The notes: generated by a model not told the origin, from the letters alone. Numbered from the stretch's first letter, positions 51,540 to 61,039 are shown. The stretch is DNA of 64,000 nucleotides from Chromatiaceae bacterium (GCA_022340805.1 JAJDNF010000007.1:1-64000), one strand, 5' to 3'. Program-made: numbers and translations.

Positions 51540-52613
51540 ATGCCGGAGCGCAAATTCGACACCCTCATCCTTGGCCAGGGCCTGGCCGGCAGCGCGCTCG
51601 CCTGGGCACTGATCAATGCCGGCCAGCGTGTGTGCGTGATCGATGACGGTCATCGCAGCTCGTCGTCTATGGTCGCGGCCGGACTGATCAATCCGCTCGC
51701 CGGGTTGCGCTTCAACCGCCGCCCCGAGGTGGCCGACTGGCTGAGCGCCGCGGAACACTGGTATGCGGATCTCGCGCGGCAGTTCGGCCAGCCGTTGCTG
51801 CATCCGCTGCCGATGCTGCGTCTGTTCCGCTCGGCCGAGCAGCGACGCTTCTACCACCGTCGCGTGCAGGACCCCGCCAGCCGCGGGCTGATCGGCCCGA
51901 CATTCGACAGCGGGCACTGCCCCGAGCCGATCGCCGCACCCTTTGGCGGCTTCACCCAACAACGCACCGGATATGTCGATTTGCCGCTGCTGCTCGCGAC
52001 CCTGCACGACTGGCTGGCGGCGCGCGACGCGCTGTTGCCGGGTGAACTGCCGCCCGGCCAGATCGAGCCCGATGCGCGTGGGGTCAGCGCCCGGGTCGGG
52101 GCGCACCGGCTGCGTGCTGAACGCCTGGTGTTTTGCGACGGCGCACGGGCGCGCACCAACCCCTGGTTCCGCGCGCTGCCGCTGGTGCCAGAAAAGGGCG
52201 AGATCCTGAATATCGCGAGCGGCGAGTGGCGACCGCGACACATCATCAACGGGGCCTATTGGCTGGTGCCGCTCGCCAGCGGCGAACTGCGCCTCGGTGC
52301 GACCCACGAACATGGCCGGATCGACGCCGAGATCAGCGCAGCCGCTCGCGAGGAACTGCTCGCCGCGCTGCACGCGCTGCGGCCCGAGGCCGGCATGCAA
52401 CGCATCACTCGCCAGCAGGCCGGGATCCGCCCGGGCAGCAGTGACCGCTACCCGCTGATCGGTCGCCACCCCGAACAACACCGTCTGTGGGTATTCAACG
52501 GCTTCGGCGCGCGCGGCGCGCTGATCATCCCGTGGTACGCACAGCGCCTGGCAGCGCATCTGCACGGCGGCGCCGCGCTGCCCGCCGAGGCCGACATCCG
52601 GCGCTTCGCATGA
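51540..52613 (+). CDS. FAD-dependent oxidoreductase, DAO family (MnmC oxidase-domain-like)
   Basis: The 357-residue product has an N-terminal Rossmann FAD motif (TLILGQGLAGSALAWAL) with MVAAGLINPLAGLRF. A DAO-fold C-terminus reads GIRPGSSDRYPLIGRHP and NGFGARGALIIPWYAQRLA. This ending resembles the oxidase half of MnmC, which turns cmnm5U into nm5U at tRNA position 34, where a GSRG-type loop is found at the same place. The methyltransferase half of MnmC is absent, but the next gene overlaps by ATGA and encodes a methyltransferase. Alternatives are other DAO enzymes such as glycine oxidase. Confidence 0.8.
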   Translation: MPERKFDTLILGQGLAGSALAWALINAGQRVCVIDDGHRSSSSMVAAGLINPLAGLRFNRRPEVADWLSAAEHWYADLARQFGQPLLHPLPMLRLFRSAEQRRFYHRRVQDPASRGLIGPTFDSGHCPEPIAAPFGGFTQQRTGYVDLPLLLATLHDWLAARDALLPGELPPGQIEPDARGVSARVGAHRLRAERLVFCDGARARTNPWFRALPLVPEKGEILNIASGEWRPRHIINGAYWLVPLASGELRLGATHEHGRIDAEISAAAREELLAALHALRPEAGMQRITRQQAGIRPGSSDRYPLIGRHPEQHRLWVFNGFGARGALIIPWYAQRLAAHLHGGAALPAEADIRRFA

Positions 52614-53167
52614 GACCGCGGCCTCTCACCCAACTGGCGCAGCAGTCGTTGCGCGAGCTGCTGCGTCCGGGCGATCGCGTGATCGATGCGACGCTCGGCA
52701 ACGGCCACGACACGCTGTTCCTGGCCCGCCAGGTCGCGCCCGGCGGGCGCGTGGTCGGCTTCGACGTGCAACAGCGTGCGCTCGAGCAGACGCGCGCCCG
52801 GCTGGCCGACGCCGGGCTCGACGGCGTGGTGAGCCTGCAGCTGGGCGGGCACGAGCGGATGGTTGCCGGGGTGCCAGCGGACTGGCACGGCCAGGTCGCG
52901 GCGGTGATGTTCAACCTCGGTTACCTGCCCGGCGCCGACAAGGCACTGACCACCCGCGCCGCGACCACCGTTGCCGCGCTGGACCAGGCGGCGTCCCTGT
53001 TGCGCATCGGCGGCCAGATCTCGCTGCTGGTCTACCGCGGCCACGCCGGCGGCGCCGATGAGGCCAGCGCGGTGGCCGGGTGGCTCGGCCGACTCGGCGC
53101 CTGTTACCGGGTCACCCGGCACGATTCGCCCGGCCCGCTGCTGTTCCTGATCGAACGGCTAGGCTGA
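52610..53167 (+). CDS. Small class I SAM methyltransferase, rRNA_methylase/MnmM-like family
   Basis: The 185-residue product has motif I VIDATLGNGHDTLFLARQ, motif II VVGFDVQQ, and MFNLGYLPGADKALTT with a following THR-rich segment. This is the signature of the YtqB/MnmM family (Pfam rRNA_methylase). YtqB of Bacillus was shown to methylate nm5U34 in tRNA to mnm5U. Its ATG overlaps the stop of the FAD oxidoreductase. A longer frame to 52487 lies inside that gene. The call to MnmM function is inference from family and context. Confidence 0.82.
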   Translation: MRPRPLTQLAQQSLRELLRPGDRVIDATLGNGHDTLFLARQVAPGGRVVGFDVQQRALEQTRARLADAGLDGVVSLQLGGHERMVAGVPADWHGQVAAVMFNLGYLPGADKALTTRAATTVAALDQAASLLRIGGQISLLVYRGHAGGADEASAVAGWLGRLGACYRVTRHDSPGPLLFLIERLG

Positions 53168-53208
53168 CCGAGTGGCCAGGCCGATCGTCCGCCGGGTATG
53201 AGGGGCGC

Positions 53209-53898
53209 TCAGTCGAGTCGGTGCAGGCGATAGCTGGTCAGGCTGGTATCGGCCGCAGTGCCCTGGGTGAAGGTCCAGCCATCCTCGAGCGGCAGGTCGA
53301 TCGTGGCCTCCGGCGGCAGCGAGGCCACCTCGCGCACGCGTACCTGCTGGTGCACCCCGTCGCGCCGCTGCTCCGCGTCCTGGCGCTTGCCGAGGACCTG
53401 CTTGCCACGCTCGGCGAACATGAACCAATCCTCGGCCAAGGGGTTGTCGGTGACACACTCGTAGGTCACCGCCAGGTAGTTGCCCGGAGCCGCGTAGGCC
53501 GGCCTGAGCGCGACGCGCGCCTCGCTGACCTCACCGAACACCGGGAAGGCGGCGAGACGCACCCTGGGTGTCTCGTGCAGCCCGAGGTTGCTGTCGAGGT
53601 ACGTGCCCTCGACCAGGTGGCAGTCGAACCAGCCCGGCGGGAATGACAAGGCGCCGACCCGGTCCAGCCAGCGCGCGCTGCCACTGCCGGCCAGGAATTC
53701 GCCAGCCGCGACCTGGAACTCGATGGACACCTCCCACGGGATGCGCAGACCGCCGCCGAGCGCGCCTTCGCCGAACAGGTAGGTGTTGTGGCCGCTGATC
53801 GACAACTGCCAGCGGCCATCCAGGCCCGCCGCGCGGGCCTCGGACAGTGGCAAACAGCACAGCAGCCACGCGGCGACCAGTCGGTGCGCCGCTCTCAC
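53209..53898 (-). CDS. Exported protein of unknown function
   Basis: This 229-residue protein has a signal peptide (AAWLLCCLPLSEARA, cleavage near residue 23). The mature part looks mostly beta-stranded, with GLDGRWQLSISGHNTYLFGEG at the start (a lipocalin-like opening) and acidic, soluble sequence after. I do not recognise the family. The gene ends 40 bp from the methyltransferase stop and starts overlapping the cbbR stop by 4 bp, so it is probably co-transcribed with cbbR. Confidence 0.7.
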   Translation of the reverse strand: MRAAHRLVAAWLLCCLPLSEARAAGLDGRWQLSISGHNTYLFGEGALGGGLRIPWEVSIEFQVAAGEFLAGSGSARWLDRVGALSFPPGWFDCHLVEGTYLDSNLGLHETPRVRLAAFPVFGEVSEARVALRPAYAAPGNYLAVTYECVTDNPLAEDWFMFAERGKQVLGKRQDAEQRRDGVHQQVRVREVASLPPEATIDLPLEDGWTFTQGTAADTSLTSYRLHRLD

Positions 53899-54812
53899 AG
53901 CAACTTGCCCGGCTGCATCAGGTGGGCGGCATCCTCGCCCATCAGAAAATCGAAAAACGCCTGCGCCACCGGCGGCAGGCGCTTGCCGGTACTGGTGACG
54001 ACGTACCAGTGGCGCTGGATCGGGAAGCCCTCGACATCGAGGATCACCAGGCGGCCCGCCTCGAGCTCCAGCTCCAGGGTGTGGATCGACACGATCCCCA
54101 GCCCCAGGCCGGCCTCGACCGCGTGCTTGATCGCCGAGTTGGAGGTCATCTCCATGCCTGTCTTCAAGCTCATGCCGCGCTCCTGGAAAAAGCGCTCCAT
54201 CGCGATCCGCGTGCCCGACTGCTGCTCGCGCGCGACAAACACCTCGTCCTGCAGGCGCTGCAGCGGAATCGCGTGTTCGCCGGCCAGCGGATGCTGCGGC
54301 GGGGCGATGATCACCAGCGGGTTCTGCATGAACGGCGTGGCGTCAAGATCCAGTTCCTCGGGCGGCTTGCCCATGATCACCAGATCGGTCTCGTTGCTGG
54401 CCAGCTGGTCGAGCAGCGTCTTGCGGTTGGTCACGTCCAGCGAGAAAGTGGTACCGGGATAACGCCGCGAGAACGCCGCCAGCAGCCGGGTGGCGAAATA
54501 GTTGGCGGTGGTTGCCACGCTGATCCGCAGGTGGCCTGCCTGGACACCCTTTAGCGCCTCGACCACCTGGTCGAGTTCCTGCAACTGGCGGCCGATCGCC
54601 TGGCTATAGTGAAAAACCTCGCGCCCCGCCTCGGTCAGGTTGATTTTCTTGCCCAGTTTCTCGAACAGCGACAGGCCGGCCGCCTCCTCCAGCTGGCGGA
54701 TCTGCATGGACACCGCCGGCTGGCTCAGGTGCAACTCCTCGGCGGCGCGCGTGTAGCTGAGATGCCGCGCCACGGCGGCGAAAACTTCCAATTGTCGCAA
54801 CGTCAGATGCAT
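53895..54812 (-). CDS. cbbR: LysR-type regulator of the Calvin cycle, CbbR
   Basis: The 305-residue LysR protein has the N-terminal winged helix LRQLEVFAAVARHLSYTRAAEELHLSQPAVSMQIRQLEEAAG (given here as LRQLEVFAAVARHLSYTRAA), and an inducer-binding domain of the type that senses NADPH or Calvin-cycle metabolites. It is divergent from cbbL, with 169 bp between starts, the standard cbbR layout. CbbR normally activates cbbLS transcription from sites in this gap. Confidence 0.94.
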   Translation of the reverse strand: MHLTLRQLEVFAAVARHLSYTRAAEELHLSQPAVSMQIRQLEEAAGLSLFEKLGKKINLTEAGREVFHYSQAIGRQLQELDQVVEALKGVQAGHLRISVATTANYFATRLLAAFSRRYPGTTFSLDVTNRKTLLDQLASNETDLVIMGKPPEELDLDATPFMQNPLVIIAPPQHPLAGEHAIPLQRLQDEVFVAREQQSGTRIAMERFFQERGMSLKTGMEMTSNSAIKHAVEAGLGLGIVSIHTLELELEAGRLVILDVEGFPIQRHWYVVTSTGKRLPPVAQAFFDFLMGEDAAHLMQPGKLL

Positions 54813-54819
54813 AAGACTT

Positions 54820-54876
54820 ATCTTATTTCATCTATCAGTAATATTGACTATCAATTATAGATCGGCCCTTTATACT
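54820..54876 (+). promoter_or_regulatory. Candidate CbbR-controlled cbbL promoter
   Basis: The divergent gap is markedly AT-rich. It has CTATCA twice (54830-54835 and 54848-54853, 18 bp apart), ATAAGACTTAT just before, and T-N11-A patterns typical of LysR sites. The -10 TATACT (54871-54876) is good, but the -35 at 17-18 bp is poor, as expected for an activator-dependent promoter. The start would be near 54883, with a leader of about 100 nt. Confidence 0.55.
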
Positions 54877-54981
54877 CCACCAACCCCATAACAGGACCGG
54901 CTAATAAACCTCGGCCGGCCGGGGCCCCGAGGTCCGGTCCAGCCGGACATGGATCAACATCGAGACAGAGGGTTTTTGGTA

Positions 54982-56400
54982 ATGGCAAAGAAATACGATG
55001 CGGGCGTAAAAGAGTACCGCGAAACATATTGGATGCCCGATTACACGCCGAAGGACACCGACATCCTGGCGTGCTTCAAGATCACCCCACAGCCGGGCGT
55101 ACCGCGTGAGGAAGTTGCCGCAGCCGTTGCCGCAGAATCTTCGACCGGCACCTGGACCACCGTGTGGACCGACCTGCTGACCGACCTGGACTACTACAAG
55201 GGTCGCGCCTACGCGATCGAAGACGTGCCCGGCGACGACACCTGCTTCTACGCCTTCGTGGCCTACCCGATCGACCTGTTCGAAGAGGGTTCGGTGGTCA
55301 ACGTACTGACCTCGCTGGTCGGTAACGTGTTCGGTTTCAAGGCCCTGCGCGCACTGCGCCTGGAAGACATCCGCTTCCCGGTCGCCTACGTCATGACCTG
55401 TAACGGCCCGCCCCAGGGCATCCAGGTCGAGCGCGACATCATGAACAAGTATGGTCGTCCGCTGCTCGGCTGCACCATCAAGCCGAAGCTCGGCCTGTCG
55501 GCCAAGAACTACGGCCGCGCCTGCTACGAAGGCCTGCGTGGCGGTCTGGACTTCACCAAGGACGACGAGAACGTCAACTCGCAGCCGTTCATGCGCTGGA
55601 AGCACCGCTTCGACTTCGTCATGGAGGCCATCCACAAGGCCGAGGCCGAGACCGGCGAGCGCAAGGGTCACTACCTGAACGTTACCGCGCCGACCGCTGA
55701 CGAGATGATGCGTCGCGCCGAGTACGCCAAAGAGATCGGTGCACCGATCATCATGCACGACTACCTGACCGGTGGTCTGTCGGCCAACACCCAGCTCGCC
55801 CAGTGGTGTCAGCGCAACGGTATGCTGCTGCACATCCATCGCGCGATGCACGCCGTGCTCGACCGCAACCCGCACCACGGTATCCACTTCCGTGTACTGA
55901 CCAAGATCCTGCGTCTGTCGGGTGGCGACCACCTGCACTCGGGCACCGTGGTCGGCAAGCTGGAAGGCGACCGTGACGCGACCCTGGGCTGGATCGACAT
56001 CATGCGCGACAGCTTCATCAAGGAAGACCGCAGCCGCGGTATCTTCTTCGATCAGGACTGGGGCTCGATGCCTGGCGTGATCCCGGTTGCCTCGGGTGGT
56101 ATCCACGTATGGCACATGCCGGCGCTGGTCAGCATCTTCGGCGACGACTCCGTGCTGCAGTTCGGCGGCGGCACCCTGGGTCACCCCTGGGGCAACGCAG
56201 CCGGCGCAGCCGCCAACCGCGTTGCGGTCGAGGCCTGCGTCGAGGCCCGCAACCAGGGTCGCGAGCTGGAGAAGGAAGGCAAGGACATCCTCACCAATGC
56301 CGCCAAGAGCAGCCCGGAACTCAAGGCCGCGATGGAGACCTGGAAAGAGATCAAGTTCGAATTCGACACCGTCGACAAGCTGGACGTCTCTCACAAGTAA
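54982..56400 (+). CDS. cbbL: RuBisCO large subunit, form IA
   Basis: RuBisCO carboxylates ribulose bisphosphate. The 472-residue chain has the carbamylated lysine in [16 protein letters not shown] (Lys193), the loop-6 lysine in GKLEGDRD (Lys326), and [15 protein letters not shown] in the substrate region. The sequence and the linked cbbQ/cbbO place it in form IA, non-carboxysomal IAq type, and no carboxysome gene follows. ATG 54982 ([12 protein letters not shown]) is the family start; an in-frame 54949 start is not. Confidence 0.98.
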   Translation: MAKKYDAGVKEYRETYWMPDYTPKDTDILACFKITPQPGVPREEVAAAVAAESSTGTWTTVWTDLLTDLDYYKGRAYAIEDVPGDDTCFYAFVAYPIDLFEEGSVVNVLTSLVGNVFGFKALRALRLEDIRFPVAYVMTCNGPPQGIQVERDIMNKYGRPLLGCTIKPKLGLSAKNYGRACYEGLRGGLDFTKDDENVNSQPFMRWKHRFDFVMEAIHKAEAETGERKGHYLNVTAPTADEMMRRAEYAKEIGAPIIMHDYLTGGLSANTQLAQWCQRNGMLLHIHRAMHAVLDRNPHHGIHFRVLTKILRLSGGDHLHSGTVVGKLEGDRDATLGWIDIMRDSFIKEDRSRGIFFDQDWGSMPGVIPVASGGIHVWHMPALVSIFGDDSVLQFGGGTLGHPWGNAAGAAANRVAVEACVEARNQGRELEKEGKDILTNAAKSSPELKAAMETWKEIKFEFDTVDKLDVSHK

Positions 56401-56487
56401 TGTCCGGACAGGTGCGCGGTTGGCTGCATGAGCCGCCGCGCACCTGGCGACGCGATCCAAATCGAAACGTTTTAGAGGAATAGACCA

Positions 56488-56844
56488 ATGAGCGATATGC
56501 AGGACTACAAATCGAGCCTTGCTGATACCGGCAGCCGCAAGTTCGAGACCTTCTCGTACCTGCCAGAGATGGACTCGGCACAGATTCGCAAGCAGATCGA
56601 GTACATCGTATCCAAGGGCTGGAACCCCGGTATCGAGCACACCGAGCCGGAAAACGCATTCCAGAACTACTGGTACATGTGGAAGCTGCCGATGTTCGGC
56701 GAGACCGACGTCGACGCGATCCTGGCCGAGTGCGAGGCCTGCCACAAGGCACACCCGAAGAACCACGTTCGCCTGCTTGGCTTTGACAACTATGCCCAGT
56801 CCGCTGGCGCATCCATGGTTATCTACCGTGGCAAAGCCGTCTGA
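56488..56844 (+). CDS. cbbS: RuBisCO small subunit
   Basis: The 118-residue small subunit has [45 protein letters not shown] and [12 protein letters not shown]. It starts 87 bp after cbbL with an AGAGGAA ribosome site. It assembles as L8S8. The short N-terminal region fits a free, not carboxysomal, form IA small subunit, though the assignment rests on limited features. Confidence 0.97.
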   Translation: MSDMQDYKSSLADTGSRKFETFSYLPEMDSAQIRKQIEYIVSKGWNPGIEHTEPENAFQNYWYMWKLPMFGETDVDAILAECEACHKAHPKNHVRLLGFDNYAQSAGASMVIYRGKAV

Positions 56845-56870
56845 TCACTGACTGAAGTGATCTGACACGG

Positions 56871-56909
56871 GAAGCCCCCGCCCTCTCGGGGTGGGGGCTT
56901 CTTCTTTTT
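56871..56909 (+). terminator. Terminator or attenuator after cbbS
   Basis: GAAGCCCCCGCCC-TCTC-GGGGTGGGGGCTTC (56871-56901) is a long GC-rich hairpin, directly followed by TTCTTTTTC. It lies between cbbS and cbbQ on the same strand. It probably ends most cbbLS transcripts and lets less through to the activase genes. Confidence 0.88.
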
Positions 56910-57024
56910 CGGCAATGGATTGTGAGATATGCGTTCTGACCGGGCGGCTGGAGCCTGGATGCATCCCCGGCACGCCGAGCCCATAACTCAGAATTCAATA
57001 CTCAAAACTCCTCGGGAGAGGCAT

Positions 57025-57831
57025 ATGAGCGACAACAACCGCGACCAGTACCTGATCAAGAATGAACCCTACTACCGCCCGGTCCACAACGAGGTGGAGA
57101 TGTACCAGGCAGCGTATGACGCGCGCATGCCGGTCATGCTCAAGGGACCGACCGGCTGCGGCAAGTCGCGCTTCGTCGAGTACATGGCGTGGAAGCTGCA
57201 GAAGCCGCTGATCACCGTGGCCTGCAACGAGGACATGACCGCGTCCGACCTGGTCGGTCGCTTCCTGCTCGACATCAACGGCACCAAGTGGCAGGACGGC
57301 CCGCTGACCGTCGCCGCGCGCATCGGCGCGATCTGCTACCTCGACGAGGTGGTCGAGGCACGCCAGGACACCACCGTGGTAATCCACCCGCTGACCGATC
57401 ACCGGCGCGAACTGCCGCTGGAAAAGAAGGGCGAACTGGTGCACGCACACGAAGACTTCCAGATCGTGATCTCCTACAACCCCGGCTACCAGTCGCTGAT
57501 GAAGGACCTCAAGCAGTCGACCAAGCAGCGCTTCGGCGGCATGGACTTCGACTATCCCGACGCTGAGATCGAGATCGAGATCGTCACCCATGAGGGCGGT
57601 GTCGGGCGTGACATTGCCGAAAAGCTGGTGCAGATCGCGCGCCGCTCGCGCAACCTGAAGGGCCATGGACTGGACGAGGGCATGTCGACCCGCCTGCTGG
57701 TGTATGCGGCCCAGCTGGTCGGCAAGGGTATCGATGCCCAGTCGGCCTGCCAGATGGCCCTGGTCACGCCGCTGACCGACGACCCGGATATGCGTGACAC
57801 GCTCAAGGCAGCGATCAACACCTACTTCTGA
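57025..57831 (+). CDS. cbbQ: RuBisCO activase AAA+ ATPase CbbQ
   Basis: CbbQ is a MoxR-type AAA+ protein that, with CbbO, frees RuBisCO of tight-binding sugar phosphates. The 268-residue product has Walker A GPTGCGKS (about residues 41-48), Walker [17 protein letters not shown], and an AAA+ sensor region with [13 protein letters not shown] 57025 has a GGGAGAGG ribosome site; the longer frame from 56929 starts inside the leader. The hexamer needs CbbO as adaptor. Confidence 0.96.
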   Translation: MSDNNRDQYLIKNEPYYRPVHNEVEMYQAAYDARMPVMLKGPTGCGKSRFVEYMAWKLQKPLITVACNEDMTASDLVGRFLLDINGTKWQDGPLTVAARIGAICYLDEVVEARQDTTVVIHPLTDHRRELPLEKKGELVHAHEDFQIVISYNPGYQSLMKDLKQSTKQRFGGMDFDYPDAEIEIEIVTHEGGVGRDIAEKLVQIARRSRNLKGHGLDEGMSTRLLVYAAQLVGKGIDAQSACQMALVTPLTDDPDMRDTLKAAINTYF

Positions 57832-57848
57832 TCGTCGGGGAACAGCGC

Positions 57849-58337
57849 GTGGAAAAGACCGTCGAGAACCTGCTGTATGCCAGCCGCTGGCTGCTCGCGC
57901 CGATCTATGTCGGCCTGAGCCTGGCGCTGCTGATACTTGGCATCAAGTTCTTTCAGGAAGTCCTGCACGTGCTGCCGCACGTGCTGGAACTGCCGGAGGC
58001 GGAAATGGTGCTGGTCGTACTGAGCCTGGTGGATATCGCGCTGGTCGGTGGCCTGCTGGTCATGGTGATGCTGAGCGGCTACGAGAACTTCGTGTCGAGC
58101 ATCGACATCAGGGAAGGCGTCGAAAAGCTCCACTGGCTGGGCAAGCTCGACGCCGGCTCACTGAAGCAGAAGGTCGCCGCATCGATCGTCGCGATCTCGT
58201 CCATCCACCTGCTCAAGGCCTTCATGAACGCGCCGCAGCTGCCCAACGACAAGCTGATGTGGTATGTGATCATCCACCTGACCTTTGTGGTCTCGGCGCT
58301 GGGTATGGCCTTCGTGGATCGAATGAACCAACACTAA
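57849..58337 (+). CDS. UPF0114 (YqhA-type) membrane protein
   Basis: The 162-residue protein begins [20 protein letters not shown], the classic UPF0114/YqhA opening. It has about four membrane segments (roughly 10-32, 52-76, 108-125, 135-155). The function of the family is unknown. It starts at GTG 57849, 17 bp after cbbQ, and ends 16 bp before cbbO, so all three genes are likely co-transcribed. I am not aware of this gene as a standard member of the cbbQ-cbbO unit. Confidence 0.85.
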   Translation: MEKTVENLLYASRWLLAPIYVGLSLALLILGIKFFQEVLHVLPHVLELPEAEMVLVVLSLVDIALVGGLLVMVMLSGYENFVSSIDIREGVEKLHWLGKLDAGSLKQKVAASIVAISSIHLLKAFMNAPQLPNDKLMWYVIIHLTFVVSALGMAFVDRMNQH

Positions 58338-58353
58338 GACGAGCGTTGCCGCT

Positions 58354-60732
58354 ATGTCAGTAGATTTTTCCGAATACGTCGGCTGCCTCGACGAGGACCA
58401 GCAGAAGCACCGCGAGGCGCTCGAGTCTTCGTATCACGAGGCGGCCAGGGTGATGTCGCCGCGCGGCCTGCAGAACTACCTGGAGGGCATGCGCGCCATG
58501 TGCACCATGGGGCGCGGCCAGGACCTGGTCCTGACCTATATCCAGGAGATGCCCGGCGTGGCCAAAGAGGTCGGCGAGGACGTCATACCCGACATCGTCG
58601 AGGCAATGATGAAACTGGCCTCGCACACCTCCGGCAGCGTGATCGCGCTGATGCTCGCCAATATGCCGCTGGTCGCACAACGACTCGGCGACGGGGAACT
58701 GGTAAGGGGCTTTCTCAACCTGCTGCACCAGATGGCCGGCAAGGCGCCGCGCGGCATGCGGCCGATGCTGGAGAACCTCGACGAGCTGCTCGCCAAGCTG
58801 ACCCTGGGCGGCCTGCGCCGCTGGGTGCTGTGGGGCGCGCAGGCACACCAGCGCGATCTCGATGGCCAGATGGCCTACTTCGCTCTCAAGACCGAATCGG
58901 CACGCTCGGTGCTGCAGAAGGAGCGTCGTGGCACGCTGTTCGTCAACAATCAGCGCAAACTGAATTTCTACCTGCGCGCACTGTGGGCACGCGCCTTCCT
59001 GATGCGTCCCACCTCGGGCGACTACGAGACGCGCACGGGACTCAAGCCCTATATCGAGGATTTCCAGGTCCACGTACCGGATGCCTACGACCCCTACCGT
59101 GGCATCGACGGCATGGAGGTCTACCGGGCGGCGGCCGCGCATGCGGCAGCACACATGGTGTATACGCGCGACCCGATATCCGCCGAGCAGCTGTCGCAGG
59201 CGCAGATGCGCTGCATCGAGTTGTTCGAGGACGCGAGGATCGAGTACCTGGCGTATTCAGAGTTCCCGGGGCTGCGCAAGCTCTGGCTCTCGTTCTTCAC
59301 CGCGCAGCCTGGCGAGGATGACGAGGTCGTCGAGGTTCATGAGGCGATGGATCTGATGATGCGCACCACGCGTGCGATCATGGACCCCGGCTACAGCGAT
59401 GCCCTCGAGGTCATCAACACGATTGCGGCCAACTTCCGCGCCGGGCTGGAAAAGGATCCATACGACCCGCGCCTGGCATGGATGGCAGGTGTCGACTTCT
59501 ACAACCGGCTGGCCGAGATCTCGCGCATACCCAGTGTGCGCATCCTGTCCGACTGGCCCATCCCCTATCGCGATGACAACCGCTACTTCTGGGAATTCGA
59601 CGAGAACATGTTCGTCGAGCATGGCGCCGATTACATCCCGGCGACCCAGCAGCAGGTGCGCAAGTACGTATCGGTCATGGAGATGGCCAACGAGATCGAC
59701 TGCGAGCTGGCCGGCGACGACGCCCAGGAGATCTGGGTCTGCTCCACCGAGTTTTATCCCTACGAGGACTTCGGTGTCAGCTTCAACGAGATGTGGGGCA
59801 AGGAACCGGTCTCAGAGCCGTACCACTACGACGAATGGGACTATCACGTGCAGCTGGCGCGCCCGGAATGGGCGACCGTGATCGAACGCCGCCAGGCCAA
59901 GGGCGACCCAGAGGTCATGGACGAGATCCTGGTCAAGCACAAGCCGATCGCCTCGCGCATCCGCCACCTGATCGACGCCATGCAGCCACAGGGCATCGTA
60001 CGCCGGCGCGGCTACGAGGAAGGCGAAGAACTCGACCTGAACGCGGCCGTGCGCGCAATGATCGATATCCGCCGCGGCATCATGCCGGACCCACGGATCA
60101 ACATCCGCATCAGCCGTCACATCCGCGACCTGTCGATCGTGGTGCTGATGGACCTGTCAGAATCGACCAATGAAAAGGTCGGCGTCGAGGAAGGCGAGCC
60201 CGGCTACGACGAGGCCAGTTCGATCCTCGACCTGACGCGTGAGGCCACCGGCCTGCTGGCCTGGGCGATCGACTCGATCGGCGACAACTTCGCGGTGCAC
60301 GGCTTCGCCTCAGACGGCCGTCATGACGTTCAGTACTACCGTTTCAAGGATTTCAATCAGCCATACGACGACGAGGCAAAGTCCCGCCTGGCCGGGATGA
60401 AGGGCAACCTGTCGACCCGCATGGGTGCGGCACTGCGCCACGCCGGTTGGCACCTGAGCGAGCAGCCCGCGCAGAAACGCCTGGTGTTGCTGATCACCGA
60501 CGGTGAACCTGCCGACATCGACGAACGCGATCCGCAGTATCTGCGTCACGATACCAAGAAGGCGGTCGAAGACCTGGCGATGAAGGGGATCTACACCTAT
60601 TGCCTGACGCTGGACCCGGATGCCGACCGCTATGTGGCGCGGATCTTCGGCGAGAACAATTATTCCATCGTCGACAATGTCGAGCGCCTGCCGGAACGCC
60701 TGCCCAACGTGTTTGCTGCACTGACGGCTTGA
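58354..60732 (+). CDS. cbbO: RuBisCO activase adaptor CbbO (vWA domain)
   Basis: CbbO binds the CbbQ ring through its N-terminal part and RuBisCO through its C-terminal von Willebrand A domain. The 792-residue product shows an N-terminal helical region and a C-terminal vWA domain, with the MIDAS motif DLSES at Asp600 and LITDGEPADIDERDP further on. Length is usual for CbbO. It completes the cbbLSQ operon, on a unit that a terminator-like hairpin after cbbS splits from cbbLS. Confidence 0.95.
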   Translation: MSVDFSEYVGCLDEDQQKHREALESSYHEAARVMSPRGLQNYLEGMRAMCTMGRGQDLVLTYIQEMPGVAKEVGEDVIPDIVEAMMKLASHTSGSVIALMLANMPLVAQRLGDGELVRGFLNLLHQMAGKAPRGMRPMLENLDELLAKLTLGGLRRWVLWGAQAHQRDLDGQMAYFALKTESARSVLQKERRGTLFVNNQRKLNFYLRALWARAFLMRPTSGDYETRTGLKPYIEDFQVHVPDAYDPYRGIDGMEVYRAAAAHAAAHMVYTRDPISAEQLSQAQMRCIELFEDARIEYLAYSEFPGLRKLWLSFFTAQPGEDDEVVEVHEAMDLMMRTTRAIMDPGYSDALEVINTIAANFRAGLEKDPYDPRLAWMAGVDFYNRLAEISRIPSVRILSDWPIPYRDDNRYFWEFDENMFVEHGADYIPATQQQVRKYVSVMEMANEIDCELAGDDAQEIWVCSTEFYPYEDFGVSFNEMWGKEPVSEPYHYDEWDYHVQLARPEWATVIERRQAKGDPEVMDEILVKHKPIASRIRHLIDAMQPQGIVRRRGYEEGEELDLNAAVRAMIDIRRGIMPDPRINIRISRHIRDLSIVVLMDLSESTNEKVGVEEGEPGYDEASSILDLTREATGLLAWAIDSIGDNFAVHGFASDGRHDVQYYRFKDFNQPYDDEAKSRLAGMKGNLSTRMGAALRHAGWHLSEQPAQKRLVLLITDGEPADIDERDPQYLRHDTKKAVEDLAMKGIYTYCLTLDPDADRYVARIFGENNYSIVDNVERLPERLPNVFAALTA

Positions 60733-61039
60733 GCATGCCTGGCGCAGTGTTCGCCGACCGGGCCGCAGAGCCGCACAGCGGCTGTTCGCGGTGCAATACG
60801 GCACCCGCCTATCGGCACCCTACCCGCTGGTTGGCCAGCAACCGGACCATCCCCGGCGCCGCGTTCACCAAGCCGGCCTGACAGGCATGCAATGGCGGTT
60901 GGCGGTACAAAACGGCGTCCGCCTGCCGCCCCCTTCCCGGCGAAACGGTTCGCGCGAGGCATCTGAGGTGCAATCAGCGGAGCGCACTGCACCGTGATCT
61001 GACCGCGCAAGCACGGTCTCGCCACGCCCATCCAGGCCG
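60733..61039. other. Gap after cbbO
   Basis: No gene is supported in these 307 bp. It holds one copy of a degenerate 33-34 bp dispersed repeat at 60790-60823 and several short inverted GC-rich stretches. It separates converging transcripts (cbbO on the plus, the unknown genes on the minus strand). Confidence 0.5.
60790..60823. repeat. Copy of a degenerate dispersed palindromic repeat
   Basis: GGTGCAATACGGCACCCGCC followed by TATCGGCACCCTAC has the same arms (GGTGC and GCACC) and CCTAC end as the copy at 232-264, with a diverged centre. It lies in the gap after cbbO. Confidence 0.45.

Noticed and set aside
54901-56766. A 621-codon minus-strand frame opposite cbbL and cbbS
   Set aside because: Shadow of cbbL/cbbS, whose catalytic residues are all in the plus frame.
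54982-60732. A carboxysome operon downstream of RuBisCO
   Set aside because: No csoS or shell-protein gene follows cbbS. The linked genes are the cytosolic activase cbbQ and cbbO.
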